A stretch of DNA of 64,000 nt, taken from assembly GCF_019285775.1 (NCBI RefSeq), contig NZ_CP079105.1:2728001-2792000 (forward strand), in the 5' to 3' direction. The notes under the pieces were generated by a model that saw only the letters and a program-made list of their open reading frames with translations, ran no database searches and was not told the DNA's origin. This document shows, piece by piece, positions 56,523 to 64,000 of this stretch. The stretch comes from Skermania piniformis (GTDB lineage Bacteria > Actinomycetota > Actinomycetes > Mycobacteriales > Mycobacteriaceae). The stretch's first letter is position 1. Every line of letters starts with the position of its first letter. Position numbers and translations under genes: made by a program.

Positions 56523-57854
56523 ATGACCAGCTGGGCGAACTGGGTCGGCGACCAGGTGTGCACTCCGGCCGAGATCCGTCATCCGGCCGGTCGGGACGAG
56601 GTGGCCGAGGCGGTGTCGGCGGCAGTGGCGGCCGGTCGGCGAGTTCGGGTGGTCGGCAGTGGGCACTCGTTCACCGACGCCGTACTCACCGACGGCACCC
56701 TGCTGGCTCTCGACCGACTGAACCGCGTCGTCGATATCGCCCCCGACGGCACGGTTCGGGTCGAAGCCGGCATCACCTTGCGTGCGCTCAGCGAGGCCCT
56801 GCACCACTACGGACTTGCCTTGCCGAGCCTGGGCGACATCGACGCACAGACCCTGGCCGGCGCAGCCGCAACAGCTACCCATGGCACCGGTGCCCGTCTG
56901 CCCAACATCTCCGCGGCATTGGTGTCGATCGAGCTGGTGCGCGCCGACGGCGAGGTGATCGAAGTCGACGCCGCGACCGATCCGACGGCCTGGCGAGCCG
57001 CCCGAGTCGGCCTCGGCGCGCTCGGCGTCGTGACCGCCGCCACGGTGCAAGCGGTTCCCGCATTCGTTCTGCAGACGATCGAACTACGCGAACCACTCGA
57101 CGCGGTTCTGGACGAGCTGGACGACCGAGCCGCAGGCAACGACCACTTCGAGTTCTTCACTTTTCCGCACAGCCCGTTGGCTCGGACCAAACGTAACAAC
57201 CGGATCGATCGGCCCGCCCGACCTCCGGCGGCGGCGGCGCGCTGGTTCAACGAGATGCTCTTGCAGAATCACACTTTGGAGCTGGCCTGCCGGATCGGGC
57301 GAGCGCGACCGGCGCTGATTCCCCCGATCAATCGGCTGATCTCACGAGCCGGCACCGAGCACGCTGTCGATCGGTCCTACCGGGCGTTCACGACGCGGCG
57401 CGAAGTTCGGTTCGCCGAGATGGAGTACGCCCTGCCCCGAGAGCACGCGGTCGCGGCGATTCGGGCGATCAAGGCGTTGGCGGAACGGCCCGAGTTCGAC
57501 GTGCAGCTCCCGATCGAGATGCGTTGGGCCGCGCCCGATGATGCCCTGCTGTCCCCGGCCTACAGTCGACAGACCTGTTATGTCGCTATCCATACCTATC
57601 GGGGCATGCCGTGGGAACCGTTCTTTCGGGCCGCCGAACGGCTGTTCGACGAGTTCGACGGTCGCCCACACTGGGGAAAGCGGCACTTTCAAACCGCCGA
57701 AACCCTGGCGGACCGCTATCCGCGGTGGGATCAGTTCCAGTCGGTCCGCGCCCGGCTGGACCCGTCCGGGGTATTCACCAACGACTACATCGAACGGGTG
57801 CTGGGACCGGTAGCCGAAAATCGGCTCACCGAGCGACACCGAATCGTGACCTGA
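56523..57854 (+). CDS. D-arabinono/L-gulono-1,4-lactone oxidase family protein
   Basis: The 443-residue FAD enzyme has an N-terminal PP-loop FAD domain (RVRVVGSGHSFTDAVLTDGTLLALDRL; GAAATATHGTGARL) and a C-terminal ALO domain (HWGKRHFQTAETLADRYPRWDQFQSVRARLDPSGVFTNDYIERVLG). M. tuberculosis Rv1771, an L-gulono-lactone dehydrogenase, has this layout. It oxidises an aldonolactone, possibly toward ascorbate-like products. Substrate undetermined. Start ATG 56523. Confidence 0.92.
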   Translation: MTSWANWVGDQVCTPAEIRHPAGRDEVAEAVSAAVAAGRRVRVVGSGHSFTDAVLTDGTLLALDRLNRVVDIAPDGTVRVEAGITLRALSEALHHYGLALPSLGDIDAQTLAGAAATATHGTGARLPNISAALVSIELVRADGEVIEVDAATDPTAWRAARVGLGALGVVTAATVQAVPAFVLQTIELREPLDAVLDELDDRAAGNDHFEFFTFPHSPLARTKRNNRIDRPARPPAAAARWFNEMLLQNHTLELACRIGRARPALIPPINRLISRAGTEHAVDRSYRAFTTRREVRFAEMEYALPREHAVAAIRAIKALAERPEFDVQLPIEMRWAAPDDALLSPAYSRQTCYVAIHTYRGMPWEPFFRAAERLFDEFDGRPHWGKRHFQTAETLADRYPRWDQFQSVRARLDPSGVFTNDYIERVLGPVAENRLTERHRIVT

Positions 57855-57873
57855 CGGGGCGGGTCGGAGCCTG

Positions 57874-57908
57874 AAAAAGCCCCTGACCTGCGATAACAGG
57901 TCAGGGGC
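57874..57908 (-). terminator. Intrinsic terminator of tmRNA
   Basis: On the minus strand GCCCCTGACCTG pairs perfectly with CAGGTCAGGGGC (57879-57908, loop TTATCG) followed by five T (57874-57878). A textbook intrinsic terminator five bases after the tmRNA 3' end; its stem resembles that after tRNA-Ala. Confidence 0.93.
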
Positions 57909-57913
57909 CAGGG

Positions 57914-58281
57914 TGGAGCTGCCGGGAATCGAACCCGGGTCCTTCGCCGCTTTTCCGAGGCTTCTCCGTGCGCAGTCCGACTTGCCTCTACTCGGATCTC
58001 CGGGTCCTACGGACTAGCCCGGATGACGATCCCAGTCGCTGCTGATTGTCCCGTCCAACTCCGCGACCGAGCCGGACGGTGAGCTCCCTAGCTGATGCCA
58101 GACACCGGACCGGGAGCACTCCCGGGCTGACAGACTCACTCTACTGCTCAGGCAGCGAGAGCGAAGTCGCGCTGATGAGAATCGGCGCTTAATTGGTTGC
58201 AACGACGCTTAACGGTGGTCTCTTGCCTGCACCGGCACGCTTCCCTCGAATCGACGTACGCAGTCGAAACCGTTCAGCCCC
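57914..58281 (-). ncRNA. ssrA: Transfer-messenger RNA (tmRNA)
   Basis: A 368-base one-piece tmRNA. The 5' GGGGCTGAACGGTTTCGACT and 3' GGTTCGATTCCCGGCAGCTCC ends form the Ala-tRNA-like acceptor (GGGGCTG/CAGCTCC) and T-arm; CCA is not encoded. The tag frame reads ADSHQRDFALAA then TGA, at about 58146-58184, close to the mycobacterial tag (ADSHQRDYALAA). With SmpB it rescues stalled ribosomes and marks products for proteolysis. smpB lies 0.9 kb upstream on the same strand. Confidence 0.97.
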
Positions 58282-58365
58282 GCACGCTCCGGCACCTTGC
58301 CGGCTCGTCATCATACCGCGCATCCGCGGGTCCGGCCAACAGCCCGTGCAGCAGCCCGCTGCCAC

Positions 58366-59208
58366 TCAACCGGCGACGATCAACGCCACCGAGCCGAGCG
58401 CGAGCACCATGCCGGTCTGCTGTAGTCGACTGACTCGCTCCCGCAGGACGACGGTGGCCAGCAACACCGTCGCCGCCGGATACAACGCCCCGAGCACGCT
58501 GACCAGAGCGAGCATGCCGCCCTGATACGCGTAATACATCGCCAGATTGGCGATCACGTCGAGGACGGCGATGACGATCGTCGCCCACAGCGCCGGCCCG
58601 CGCGGCGGGTCGAACGTCCGGCGGGTGGCGGCGATCGTCCAGATCACGACGGTGGCGGCCACCCGCGACACCAGTAGCGGCACCAGTCCGCCGCCCGCGT
58701 CGATCTGGTGCAGCCCGACGAAGTAGACGGCGAACGCGGTCCCGGCACCGACGGTGAGCAGCATCACCGGCGGGCTGAATCGGGTCTGCGCGTCGGGCCG
58801 CGGCGGCTCGCGACCGACCAGCAACACCGCGATCAACGCGACCCCGATACCGACGACCGCCAGGCCACCCGGCCGCTCGCCCGCCGCGAACCCGACGATC
58901 GCCGGTATCCCGGCCACCAGCACCGCAGTGACCGGTGACACCACCGACATCGGACCGTCGACCAACGCCAGGTAATACCACCAGATTGCCAGGGCGCTCG
59001 CCGCGCCGGCGACGACGGCCCAGATCAGCGACCCACGGGTAACCGTTCCGCCGGCGAACGGAACGAGCGCGCCCACCAACGGGATCGACAGCGGATAGCT
59101 CACGATCACGACCCGCAGCGCATCGATCCGTCGGGACAGCACACCGCCCATGAAGTCGCTTACGCCGTAACCGACCGCCGCCACCAGGGCGAGGGTCACC
59201 GAGAGCAT
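58366..59208 (-). CDS. EamA/DMT family transporter
   Basis: The 280-residue protein has ten hydrophobic helices in two EamA repeats: AVGYGVSDFMGGVLSRRID and AVYFVGLHQIDAGGGLVPLLVSR starts; LALGSVALIVAG end. Drug/metabolite exporter fold, substrate unknown. ATG 59206-59208 abuts the smpB stop, so it is co-transcribed between smpB and ssrA. It occupies the place of Rv3099c but I do not claim orthology. Confidence 0.88.
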   Translation of the reverse strand: MLSVTLALVAAVGYGVSDFMGGVLSRRIDALRVVIVSYPLSIPLVGALVPFAGGTVTRGSLIWAVVAGAASALAIWWYYLALVDGPMSVVSPVTAVLVAGIPAIVGFAAGERPGGLAVVGIGVALIAVLLVGREPPRPDAQTRFSPPVMLLTVGAGTAFAVYFVGLHQIDAGGGLVPLLVSRVAATVVIWTIAATRRTFDPPRGPALWATIVIAVLDVIANLAMYYAYQGGMLALVSVLGALYPAATVLLATVVLRERVSRLQQTGMVLALGSVALIVAG

Positions 59209-59682
59209 TCAGCGCATGCCTTTCACCCGGCGGCCGAGTTCCCGGGTCACCTCACGCTCGACCGTCCGCCGGGCCAGATCCTGCCGCTTGTCGTAGTCCT
59301 GCTTGCCGCGAGCCAATGCCAGTTCGACCTTGACCTTGCCGTCGGCGAAGTACATCGACAGCGGAACCAGTGTCTGATTACCCTCGCGCGTCCGGCCGAC
59401 CAAGCTGTCGATCTCTCGGCGATGCAACAGCAACTTGCGAGTGCGCCGGGGCGCATGGTTGGTCCAACTGCCGTTCCCGTACTCGGGGATGTGCAATCCG
59501 CGTAGCCACACTTCCCCGTCGTCGACGGTGGCGAACGCGTCGACCAGCGACGCCTTACCTTCACGCAGGCTCTTCACCTCGGTGCCGACCAGCGCGATAC
59601 CCGCCTCGTAGGTATCGAGAATGGTGTAGTCATGCCGCGCCTTGCGATTGGTCGCGATGGCCTTGCGGCCCTTCTCCTTCAC
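59209..59682 (-). CDS. smpB: SsrA-binding protein SmpB
   Basis: The 157-residue protein starts at GTG 59680-59682: [70 protein letters not shown], and basic C-terminal tail [23 protein letters not shown] that reads the mRNA channel. It escorts tmRNA to stalled ribosomes. Position next to ftsX and ssrA matches the mycobacterial order. Confidence 0.96.
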   Translation of the reverse strand: MKEKGRKAIATNRKARHDYTILDTYEAGIALVGTEVKSLREGKASLVDAFATVDDGEVWLRGLHIPEYGNGSWTNHAPRRTRKLLLHRREIDSLVGRTREGNQTLVPLSMYFADGKVKVELALARGKQDYDKRQDLARRTVEREVTRELGRRVKGMR

Positions 59683-59741
59683 GTCCGGGCCCCTTTCTGC
59701 GCACGTCCGATCGTCAACAATAGGGCCCGGCGGCAAGTGAA

Positions 59742-60647
59742 TTATTCGCGCACGTACAGCCGCAGCGTCAGATACGCCGTGACCGCCGCGAACGCCACCC
59801 CGACCAGCACCAGCAGCGGTGAGATCAGCATGATGTCGCCGGTGGTGATCTTGGCGAACACGTTCACGTCGTAGAGGTCGCCCAGCACCCCGTCGATCAG
59901 CAGGGGCTTCGCGACGAACATCCCGATCACGGCGAGGATCGAGCCGGCCAGCGCGGCGACCACGGCCTCCAACAGGAACGGCAGCTGGGTGAACCACCGG
60001 GTGGCCCCGACCAGCCGCATGATTCCGACCTCGGTGCGTCGGGTGAACGCAGCGATTTGGACCATGTTGGCGATCAGCAACAGCGCGGCGAACGCCTGCA
60101 CCACGGCGAGCGCGAACGCGGCATTGCGTAGCCCGGTGAAGACGCTGACCAATCGATCGACCAGTTCCTTCTGGTTCAGGATGCCGGCAACGCCGGGCCG
60201 GCTGTCGAACGCGTCATAGATCGCGCTGTACTGCTCGGCGTCGCTCATCTTCACCTTGAACGATGCCGGCAATGCATTCTCACTGATCAGGTCGGCGTAC
60301 TCGGGCATGTTCTTGAAGGTCCGATCCCGTGCGTCCTGCAACGCGTCGGACCGGCTCAGATACTGCACCGTCTGCACTCCGGGAGTGTGCTCGAGATCGG
60401 CCCGCAAGCCCTTGCACACGTCCTGCGCACAGTTCGGGTCGACGTCGGAGATGTCGCTGGTCAGGTAGATCTGCACTTCGACCCGGTCGAGGAACATCTG
60501 TTGGGTACGGTCGGCCATCTGCACCACCAACAAGCCGCCACCGAGCAGCGCCAGCGAGATCCCCGTCGTGAGGACCATCGCGATGGTGATCGTCAGGTTG
60601 CGACGCAGGCCGGTGAGCACTTCACCGACGACAAACCCGGCGCGCAT
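59742..60647 (-). CDS. ftsX: Cell division ABC transporter permease FtsX
   Basis: The 301-residue protein has four membrane helices with a large extracellular loop (about residues 45-165; [21 protein letters not shown], with two Cys) between helices 1 and 2. It reads [24 protein letters not shown] and [33 protein letters not shown] (FtsX C-domain). With FtsE it activates peptidoglycan hydrolases (RipC in mycobacteria). Start abuts the ftsE stop. Confidence 0.95.
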   Translation of the reverse strand: MRAGFVVGEVLTGLRRNLTITIAMVLTTGISLALLGGGLLVVQMADRTQQMFLDRVEVQIYLTSDISDVDPNCAQDVCKGLRADLEHTPGVQTVQYLSRSDALQDARDRTFKNMPEYADLISENALPASFKVKMSDAEQYSAIYDAFDSRPGVAGILNQKELVDRLVSVFTGLRNAAFALAVVQAFAALLLIANMVQIAAFTRRTEVGIMRLVGATRWFTQLPFLLEAVVAALAGSILAVIGMFVAKPLLIDGVLGDLYDVNVFAKITTGDIMLISPLLVLVGVAFAAVTAYLTLRLYVRE

Positions 60648-61336
60648 CAGCGCCCCACCCCGTACACGCCCCGTGCCTCGTCCCGGACCAGTCTGCCGAG
60701 GTCCAACTCGACCACACGCCGCCGCATCGCATCGACGATGTGATTGTCGTGCGTGGCCATCAACACCGTGGTCCCGGTGCGGTTGATCCGTTCCAGCAGC
60801 AGCATGATGTCCTGGCTGGTGTCCGGGTCGAGGTTGCCGGTGGGCTCGTCGGCCAGCAACAGCAGCGGCCGGTTCGCGAACGCCCGCGCCATCGCCACCC
60901 GTTGCTGCTCACCGCCGGACAACTCGCTGGGCAGCCGGTCCTGCTTGCCGGCCAATCCCACGAGTTCGAGCACCTCGGGCACGGTGCGCGTGATCATCGT
61001 CGGCGGCTTGCCGATCACCTCCAAGGCGAATGCCACGTTCTCGCCGACCGTCTTCTGCTGCAGCAGGCGGAAGTCCTGGAATACGCAGCCGATCCGTTGG
61101 CGCAGCTTGGGCACCTTGCGTGCAGACAGCTTGTTCACGTGGAAGTCGGCGACATGCACATCACCCGAGGTCGGTGTCTCCTCCTTGAGCAGCAACCGCA
61201 TGAAGGTCGACTTGCCCGATCCGGACGGTCCGATGATGAAGACGAACTCACCCTTCTCGATCTCGACGCTCACCTTGTCCAGCGCCGGACGCGAAGATGT
61301 CTTGTACGACTTCGTCACGTTCTGCAGCTTGATCAC
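60647..61336 (-). CDS. ftsE: Cell division ATP-binding protein FtsE
   Basis: The 229-residue ABC ATPase has Walker [17 protein letters not shown]-loop CVFQDFRLL, signature [15 protein letters not shown], Walker [13 protein letters not shown], and H-loop MATHDNHIV. It powers FtsX at the divisome. Stop overlaps ftsX start by one base. Confidence 0.96.
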   Translation of the reverse strand: MIKLQNVTKSYKTSSRPALDKVSVEIEKGEFVFIIGPSGSGKSTFMRLLLKEETPTSGDVHVADFHVNKLSARKVPKLRQRIGCVFQDFRLLQQKTVGENVAFALEVIGKPPTMITRTVPEVLELVGLAGKQDRLPSELSGGEQQRVAMARAFANRPLLLLADEPTGNLDPDTSQDIMLLLERINRTGTTVLMATHDNHIVDAMRRRVVELDLGRLVRDEARGVYGVGR

Positions 61337-61389
61337 GACGTCAGTCTAGCCATCATCGCCCCACCCGCCCCATAAGTAACAGCGTCGCG

Positions 61390-61818
61390 TCATCGACCGC
61401 CTGGGCCGGCGGGCACCTGTTCGCCCACGGTCGACTCGGTCGGGGGTGCGCCCGACGTCGCCTCGGCCGGGGTTGTCGCTTCCGCAGTGGTGGCCGGCGT
61501 CGCGGCCGAACTCGTCGCGGTTGTCGGGGTCGCGGTTGTCGGGGTCGAGGTTCCCGACGCCGGCGTCGTCGAACTCGATGCGGGCGTGGTCGAGCTCGAC
61601 TCCGGGGGCGTCGCGGTCTCCTCGGACGACGTCTCCGATGCCGGCACCTGCGGTGCGACCAACCCCGGGATCACCACGGCACCGTCCGGCAGCTGGGTGG
61701 TTGCGGGCTGCGGGGTCGGGCGCACCAACAGATAGAGCACGAACGTGAGGATCCACAGCAGCAGCAGAATCACGGTGGACCGTCGCGGTCGGACCTTCGG
61801 TCCGAGCGAAAACCTCAT
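61390..61818 (-). CDS. Thr/Pro/Ala-rich single-span membrane protein (Rv3103c-like)
   Basis: The 142-residue protein starts at ATG 61816-61818. A basic N-terminus (MRFSLGPKVRPRRS) precedes one helix (TVILLLLWILTFVLYLLV, about 15-32), then a low-complexity external tail rich in Thr, Ala, Pro, Ser and Glu. Rv3103c, at this place in M. tuberculosis, is annotated as a proline-rich membrane protein. Function unknown; it may be a cell-envelope spacer linked to ftsEX. Confidence 0.75.
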   Translation of the reverse strand: MRFSLGPKVRPRRSTVILLLLWILTFVLYLLVRPTPQPATTQLPDGAVVIPGLVAPQVPASETSSEETATPPESSSTTPASSSTTPASGTSTPTTATPTTATSSAATPATTAEATTPAEATSGAPPTESTVGEQVPAGPGGR

Positions 61819-61834
61819 TGCGCCTCCACCAGCT

Positions 61835-62740
61835 TCACTGCTCGTCCGCCGCCGGTGAACTTGCGGCACTCGATGCCTCGGCGATCAGTCCATCCCGGCG
61901 CAGCGCGGCGACGATCCGAGCCCGCAGTTCCCGCCGCACCTCGAATTGCTTACCGGGCAACGTCCGGGCCACCACCCGAATGTTGACCTGATCCACCTCT
62001 AGGCTCTCCACCCCCATCACCGACGGCTCGTCCAGCAGCAAGGGGCGAATCCGCCGATCCTGATACGCCTTCGCGCACACCTCCTGCAACACCTCGTTCA
62101 CCCGATTGGTGTCGACTGCGGCAGCCACCGGAACATCGACGACCGCACGCGCCCAATCCTTGGACAGGTTGGTCACCATGGCGATCTGCCCGTTCGGCAC
62201 CGAGATGACCTCGCCGTCGGACGAGCGCAGCTTCGTGATCCGCAATGTGAGGTCCTCGACAATTCCGTCCGCGGGGGCGCTCACGCCGGTGGCGTCGATC
62301 CGAACCACGTCACCGAAGCCGTACTGCCGCTCGGTGATCAGGAAGAAGCCGGCTACCAGATCTTGCACCACCCGCTGACCACCGAAGCCGAGCGCCGCCC
62401 CGAACACCGCGGCCGGGGCGATCAAGCCGGCAAGGTTGAACCCCAGACATCGGATGACCTCGACGCCGATCGCGATGTACACCACCGAGAGCAGCACCCA
62501 GGTGAGCACCTGGGCCAATGCATGCCGATACTTGGCATCTTCGGTTCGGATCAGCGCATCGGTGTGCCGGAACGTGCTGTCGATCCGATCGGTGATGCGG
62601 TCGCGCAACCACCCGGCGAACCGGGTGATCAGCACCGCACCGAGCAGCAGCAGGACGATCTTCAGGCCGCTCGACCGCAACCAGTCGCTGACATCGGTCA
62701 GCGGTGCGATAGCGGCCACATCGATGGCGGGCACCGGCAT
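61835..62740 (-). CDS. MscS-like small-conductance mechanosensitive channel
   Basis: The 301-residue protein has three helices; the pore helix region reads GLIAPAAVFGAALGFGGQRVVQDLVAGFFLITERQYGFGDVV, followed by the MscS beta domain (VEDLTLRITKLRSSDGEVISVPNGQI) and C-terminal alpha/beta domain. It would open under membrane tension on osmotic downshift. ATG 62738-62740 or GTG 62741-62743. Next to prfB as Rv3104c is. Confidence 0.88.
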   Translation of the reverse strand: MPVPAIDVAAIAPLTDVSDWLRSSGLKIVLLLLGAVLITRFAGWLRDRITDRIDSTFRHTDALIRTEDAKYRHALAQVLTWVLLSVVYIAIGVEVIRCLGFNLAGLIAPAAVFGAALGFGGQRVVQDLVAGFFLITERQYGFGDVVRIDATGVSAPADGIVEDLTLRITKLRSSDGEVISVPNGQIAMVTNLSKDWARAVVDVPVAAAVDTNRVNEVLQEVCAKAYQDRRIRPLLLDEPSVMGVESLEVDQVNIRVVARTLPGKQFEVRRELRARIVAALRRDGLIAEASSAASSPAADEQ

Positions 62741-62748
62741 CACCGTAC

Positions 62749-63864
62749 TCAGCTCGGGTCCGCAGCCATCCGCCAGCGGATACCGGATTCGATGAAGCCG
62801 TCGATCTCACCGTCCAGCACCGCGGTCGGATTGTTCACCTCGTACTCGGTGCGCAGGTCCTTGACCATCTGATACGGATGCAACACGTAGGAACGCATCT
62901 GGTTGCCCCAGGATGCATTTCCGCCGGCGCCCAGTTCGTCCATCGCGGCCCGCTCCTCCTGCCGCTTGCGCTCGAGCAGCTTCGCCTGGAGCACCTTCAT
63001 CGCGGCGACTTTGTTCTGCAGCTGCGATTTCTCATTTTGGCAGGTCACCACGATGCCGGTCGGCAGATGAGTGATCCGGACCGCAGAGTCGGTGGTATTC
63101 ACACTCTGCCCGCCCGGGCCGGACGAGCGGTACACATCCACCCGGATATCGGTCTCCGGCACGTCGATGTGGTCGGTAGTCTCGACCACCGGAAGCACCT
63201 CGACCTCCGCGAACGAGGTCTGGCGTCGGCCCTGGTTGTCGAACGGACTGATCCGGACCAGCCGATGGGTGCCCTGCTCGACCGACAGGGTGCCGTAGGC
63301 GTAGGGGGTCTGCACGGCGAAGGTAGCGCTCTTGATCCCCGCCTCTTCCGCGTAGGAGGTGTCGTAGACCTCCACCCGGTAACCGTGCTTCTCCGCCCAG
63401 CGGACGTACATCCGCATCAGCATTTCGGCCCAGTCCGCGGCGTCGACGCCACCCGCGCCGGAGCGAATGTTCACCAGTGCGTCTCGCTGGTCGTACCGGC
63501 CCGAGAGCAGCGTGCGGACCTCCATCGCCTCGACGTCGGTGTGCAGCGCGGCTCGATCCGCATCCGCCTCGGCCAACGCCGCAGTCCGAGCTTCGCCCTC
63601 TTCTTCCTCGGCCAGCTCATAGAGCACCGGCAGGTCGTCGAGGCGGCGGCGCAGGTCTTCGACCCGGCGCAACTCGCCCTGCGCATGCGAGAGCTCGCTG
63701 GTGACCTGCTGAGCATGCTCCTGGTCGTTCCACAGCTCCGGGTCGGCAGCCTGGTGCTCCAACTCGTCGATCCGCCGGCGCAACTCGTCGACGTCCAGCA
63801 CCGACTCGACGGTCTTCAGCGTGGTGTCGAGTTCAGCGAGGTCGGCAGCGACATCCGGATGCAC
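62749..63864 (-). CDS. prfB: Peptide chain release factor 2
   Basis: The 371-residue RF2 ends translation at [20 protein letters not shown] holds the SPF stop-codon recognition tripeptide, [24 protein letters not shown] the GGQ catalytic motif. GTG 63862-63864 ([16 protein letters not shown]) matches the mycobacterial start; a frame extension to 63903 is not needed. No in-frame UGA or programmed frameshift site, unlike E. coli. Confidence 0.96.
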   Translation of the reverse strand: MHPDVAADLAELDTTLKTVESVLDVDELRRRIDELEHQAADPELWNDQEHAQQVTSELSHAQGELRRVEDLRRRLDDLPVLYELAEEEEGEARTAALAEADADRAALHTDVEAMEVRTLLSGRYDQRDALVNIRSGAGGVDAADWAEMLMRMYVRWAEKHGYRVEVYDTSYAEEAGIKSATFAVQTPYAYGTLSVEQGTHRLVRISPFDNQGRRQTSFAEVEVLPVVETTDHIDVPETDIRVDVYRSSGPGGQSVNTTDSAVRITHLPTGIVVTCQNEKSQLQNKVAAMKVLQAKLLERKRQEERAAMDELGAGGNASWGNQMRSYVLHPYQMVKDLRTEYEVNNPTAVLDGEIDGFIESGIRWRMAADPS

Positions 63865-63912
63865 GAGGGCCGAGCGTACCCGGCCGGCGGCGTCGAGACC
63901 CACCTCGTCGGC

Positions 63913-64000
63913 CTACGTTGCCCGGCCGAGCTCGAATTCCACCTCATGCAGTTGCTCCCCGGCGTGGAAATCGAACGCCTGCACGCGAACTCGCCGACCG
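63913..64000 (-). CDS. Unidentified gene, C-terminal end only
   Basis: A minus-strand frame enters from the right edge and ends at TAG (63913-63915), reading GRRVRVQAFDFHAGEQLHEV then EFELGRAT at its end. 29 codons are too few to assign a family. It is upstream of prfB in the same direction, with a gap of 48 bases. Confidence 0.4.
   Translation of the reverse strand, partial: GRRVRVQAFDFHAGEQLHEVEFELGRAT

Noticed and set aside
62749..63903. Programmed frameshift in prfB
   Set aside because: The frame is continuous with no early in-frame UGA, as normal for actinobacteria.

Overview
The window is high-GC, tightly packed DNA from a mycolic-acid actinobacterium of the order Mycobacteriales. Gene content and order suggest a Nocardia/Rhodococcus/Skermania-like member of Nocardiaceae, though the genus cannot be fixed from sequence alone. 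Two blocks match the gene order I recall from the Mycobacterium tuberculosis chromosome. Block one (1-28.9 kb) resembles Rv3038c-Rv3053c: methyltransferase, echA17, Nudix, ABC ATPase, serB2, ctaD, fecB, nrdF2, monooxygenase/TetR and nrdHIE. Block two (57.9-64 kb) resembles the ssrA-smpB-ftsX-ftsE-Rv3103c-Rv3104c-prfB region. Mycothiol-type enzymes, ESX-associated genes and a SAM-IV riboswitch fit the same assignment.

Layout. 0-11.8 kb: housekeeping genes, mostly on the minus strand, with a glycogen-debranching enzyme (glgX) and a YczE-like membrane protein inserted. 11.9-18.9 kb: an accessory block between nrdF and nrdHIE. It holds a maleylpyruvate-isomerase-like protein, an FAD oxidoreductase-methyltransferase fusion, an exported intradiol-dioxygenase-like lipoprotein, a class V aminotransferase under a SAM-IV riboswitch, and an NmrA-type reductase facing an AraC regulator. 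19-22.1 kb: nrdH-nrdI-nrdE with two candidate NrdR boxes. 22.2-26.7 kb: a minus-strand type VII (ESX) associated cassette without core secretion genes: DUF3558-like lipoprotein, helical protein, 52-residue protein, PPE-like protein with a long Gly/Ser tail, EspG-like chaperone and a 378-residue helical protein. 26.8-32 kb: TetR/flavin monooxygenase, UbiB-like kinase, AbiEi/VSR-like protein and fructosamine-kinase-like protein. 32-37 kb: molybdenum cofactor cluster (moaD-moaA diverging from moeA-moaCB-moaE) and a CobW GTPase. 37-39.8 kb: cell-wall amidase and polyprenyl-phosphate sugar transferase.

40-44.7 kb is a decayed island beside tRNA-Ala(GGC). It holds two broken tyrosine integrases, a complete IS256-family element without target duplication, a second IS256-family remnant, and a fragment of a four-cysteine ribosomal protein S14 gene. 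44.7-57.9 kb returns to chromosomal genes: SnoaL-like/LysR pair, rhomboid-like protein, an eutB-eutC operon coupled to a 48-codon ORF and a HelR-type RNA polymerase helicase, a DsbA-like/MauE redox pair, a VIT-family transporter, MFS, LON-domain protein, TetR and an aldonolactone oxidase. 57.9-64 kb carries tmRNA and smpB (trans-translation), ftsEX (division), an MscS-like channel and prfB (RF2).

Many neighbours share GTGA or ATGA stop/start overlaps, indicating translational coupling. The least explained parts are the orphan ESX-associated cassette, the riboswitch-controlled aminotransferase with what looks like a Shine-Dalgarno-sequestering switch, the eutBC-helR linkage, and the S14 remnant at the island edge.
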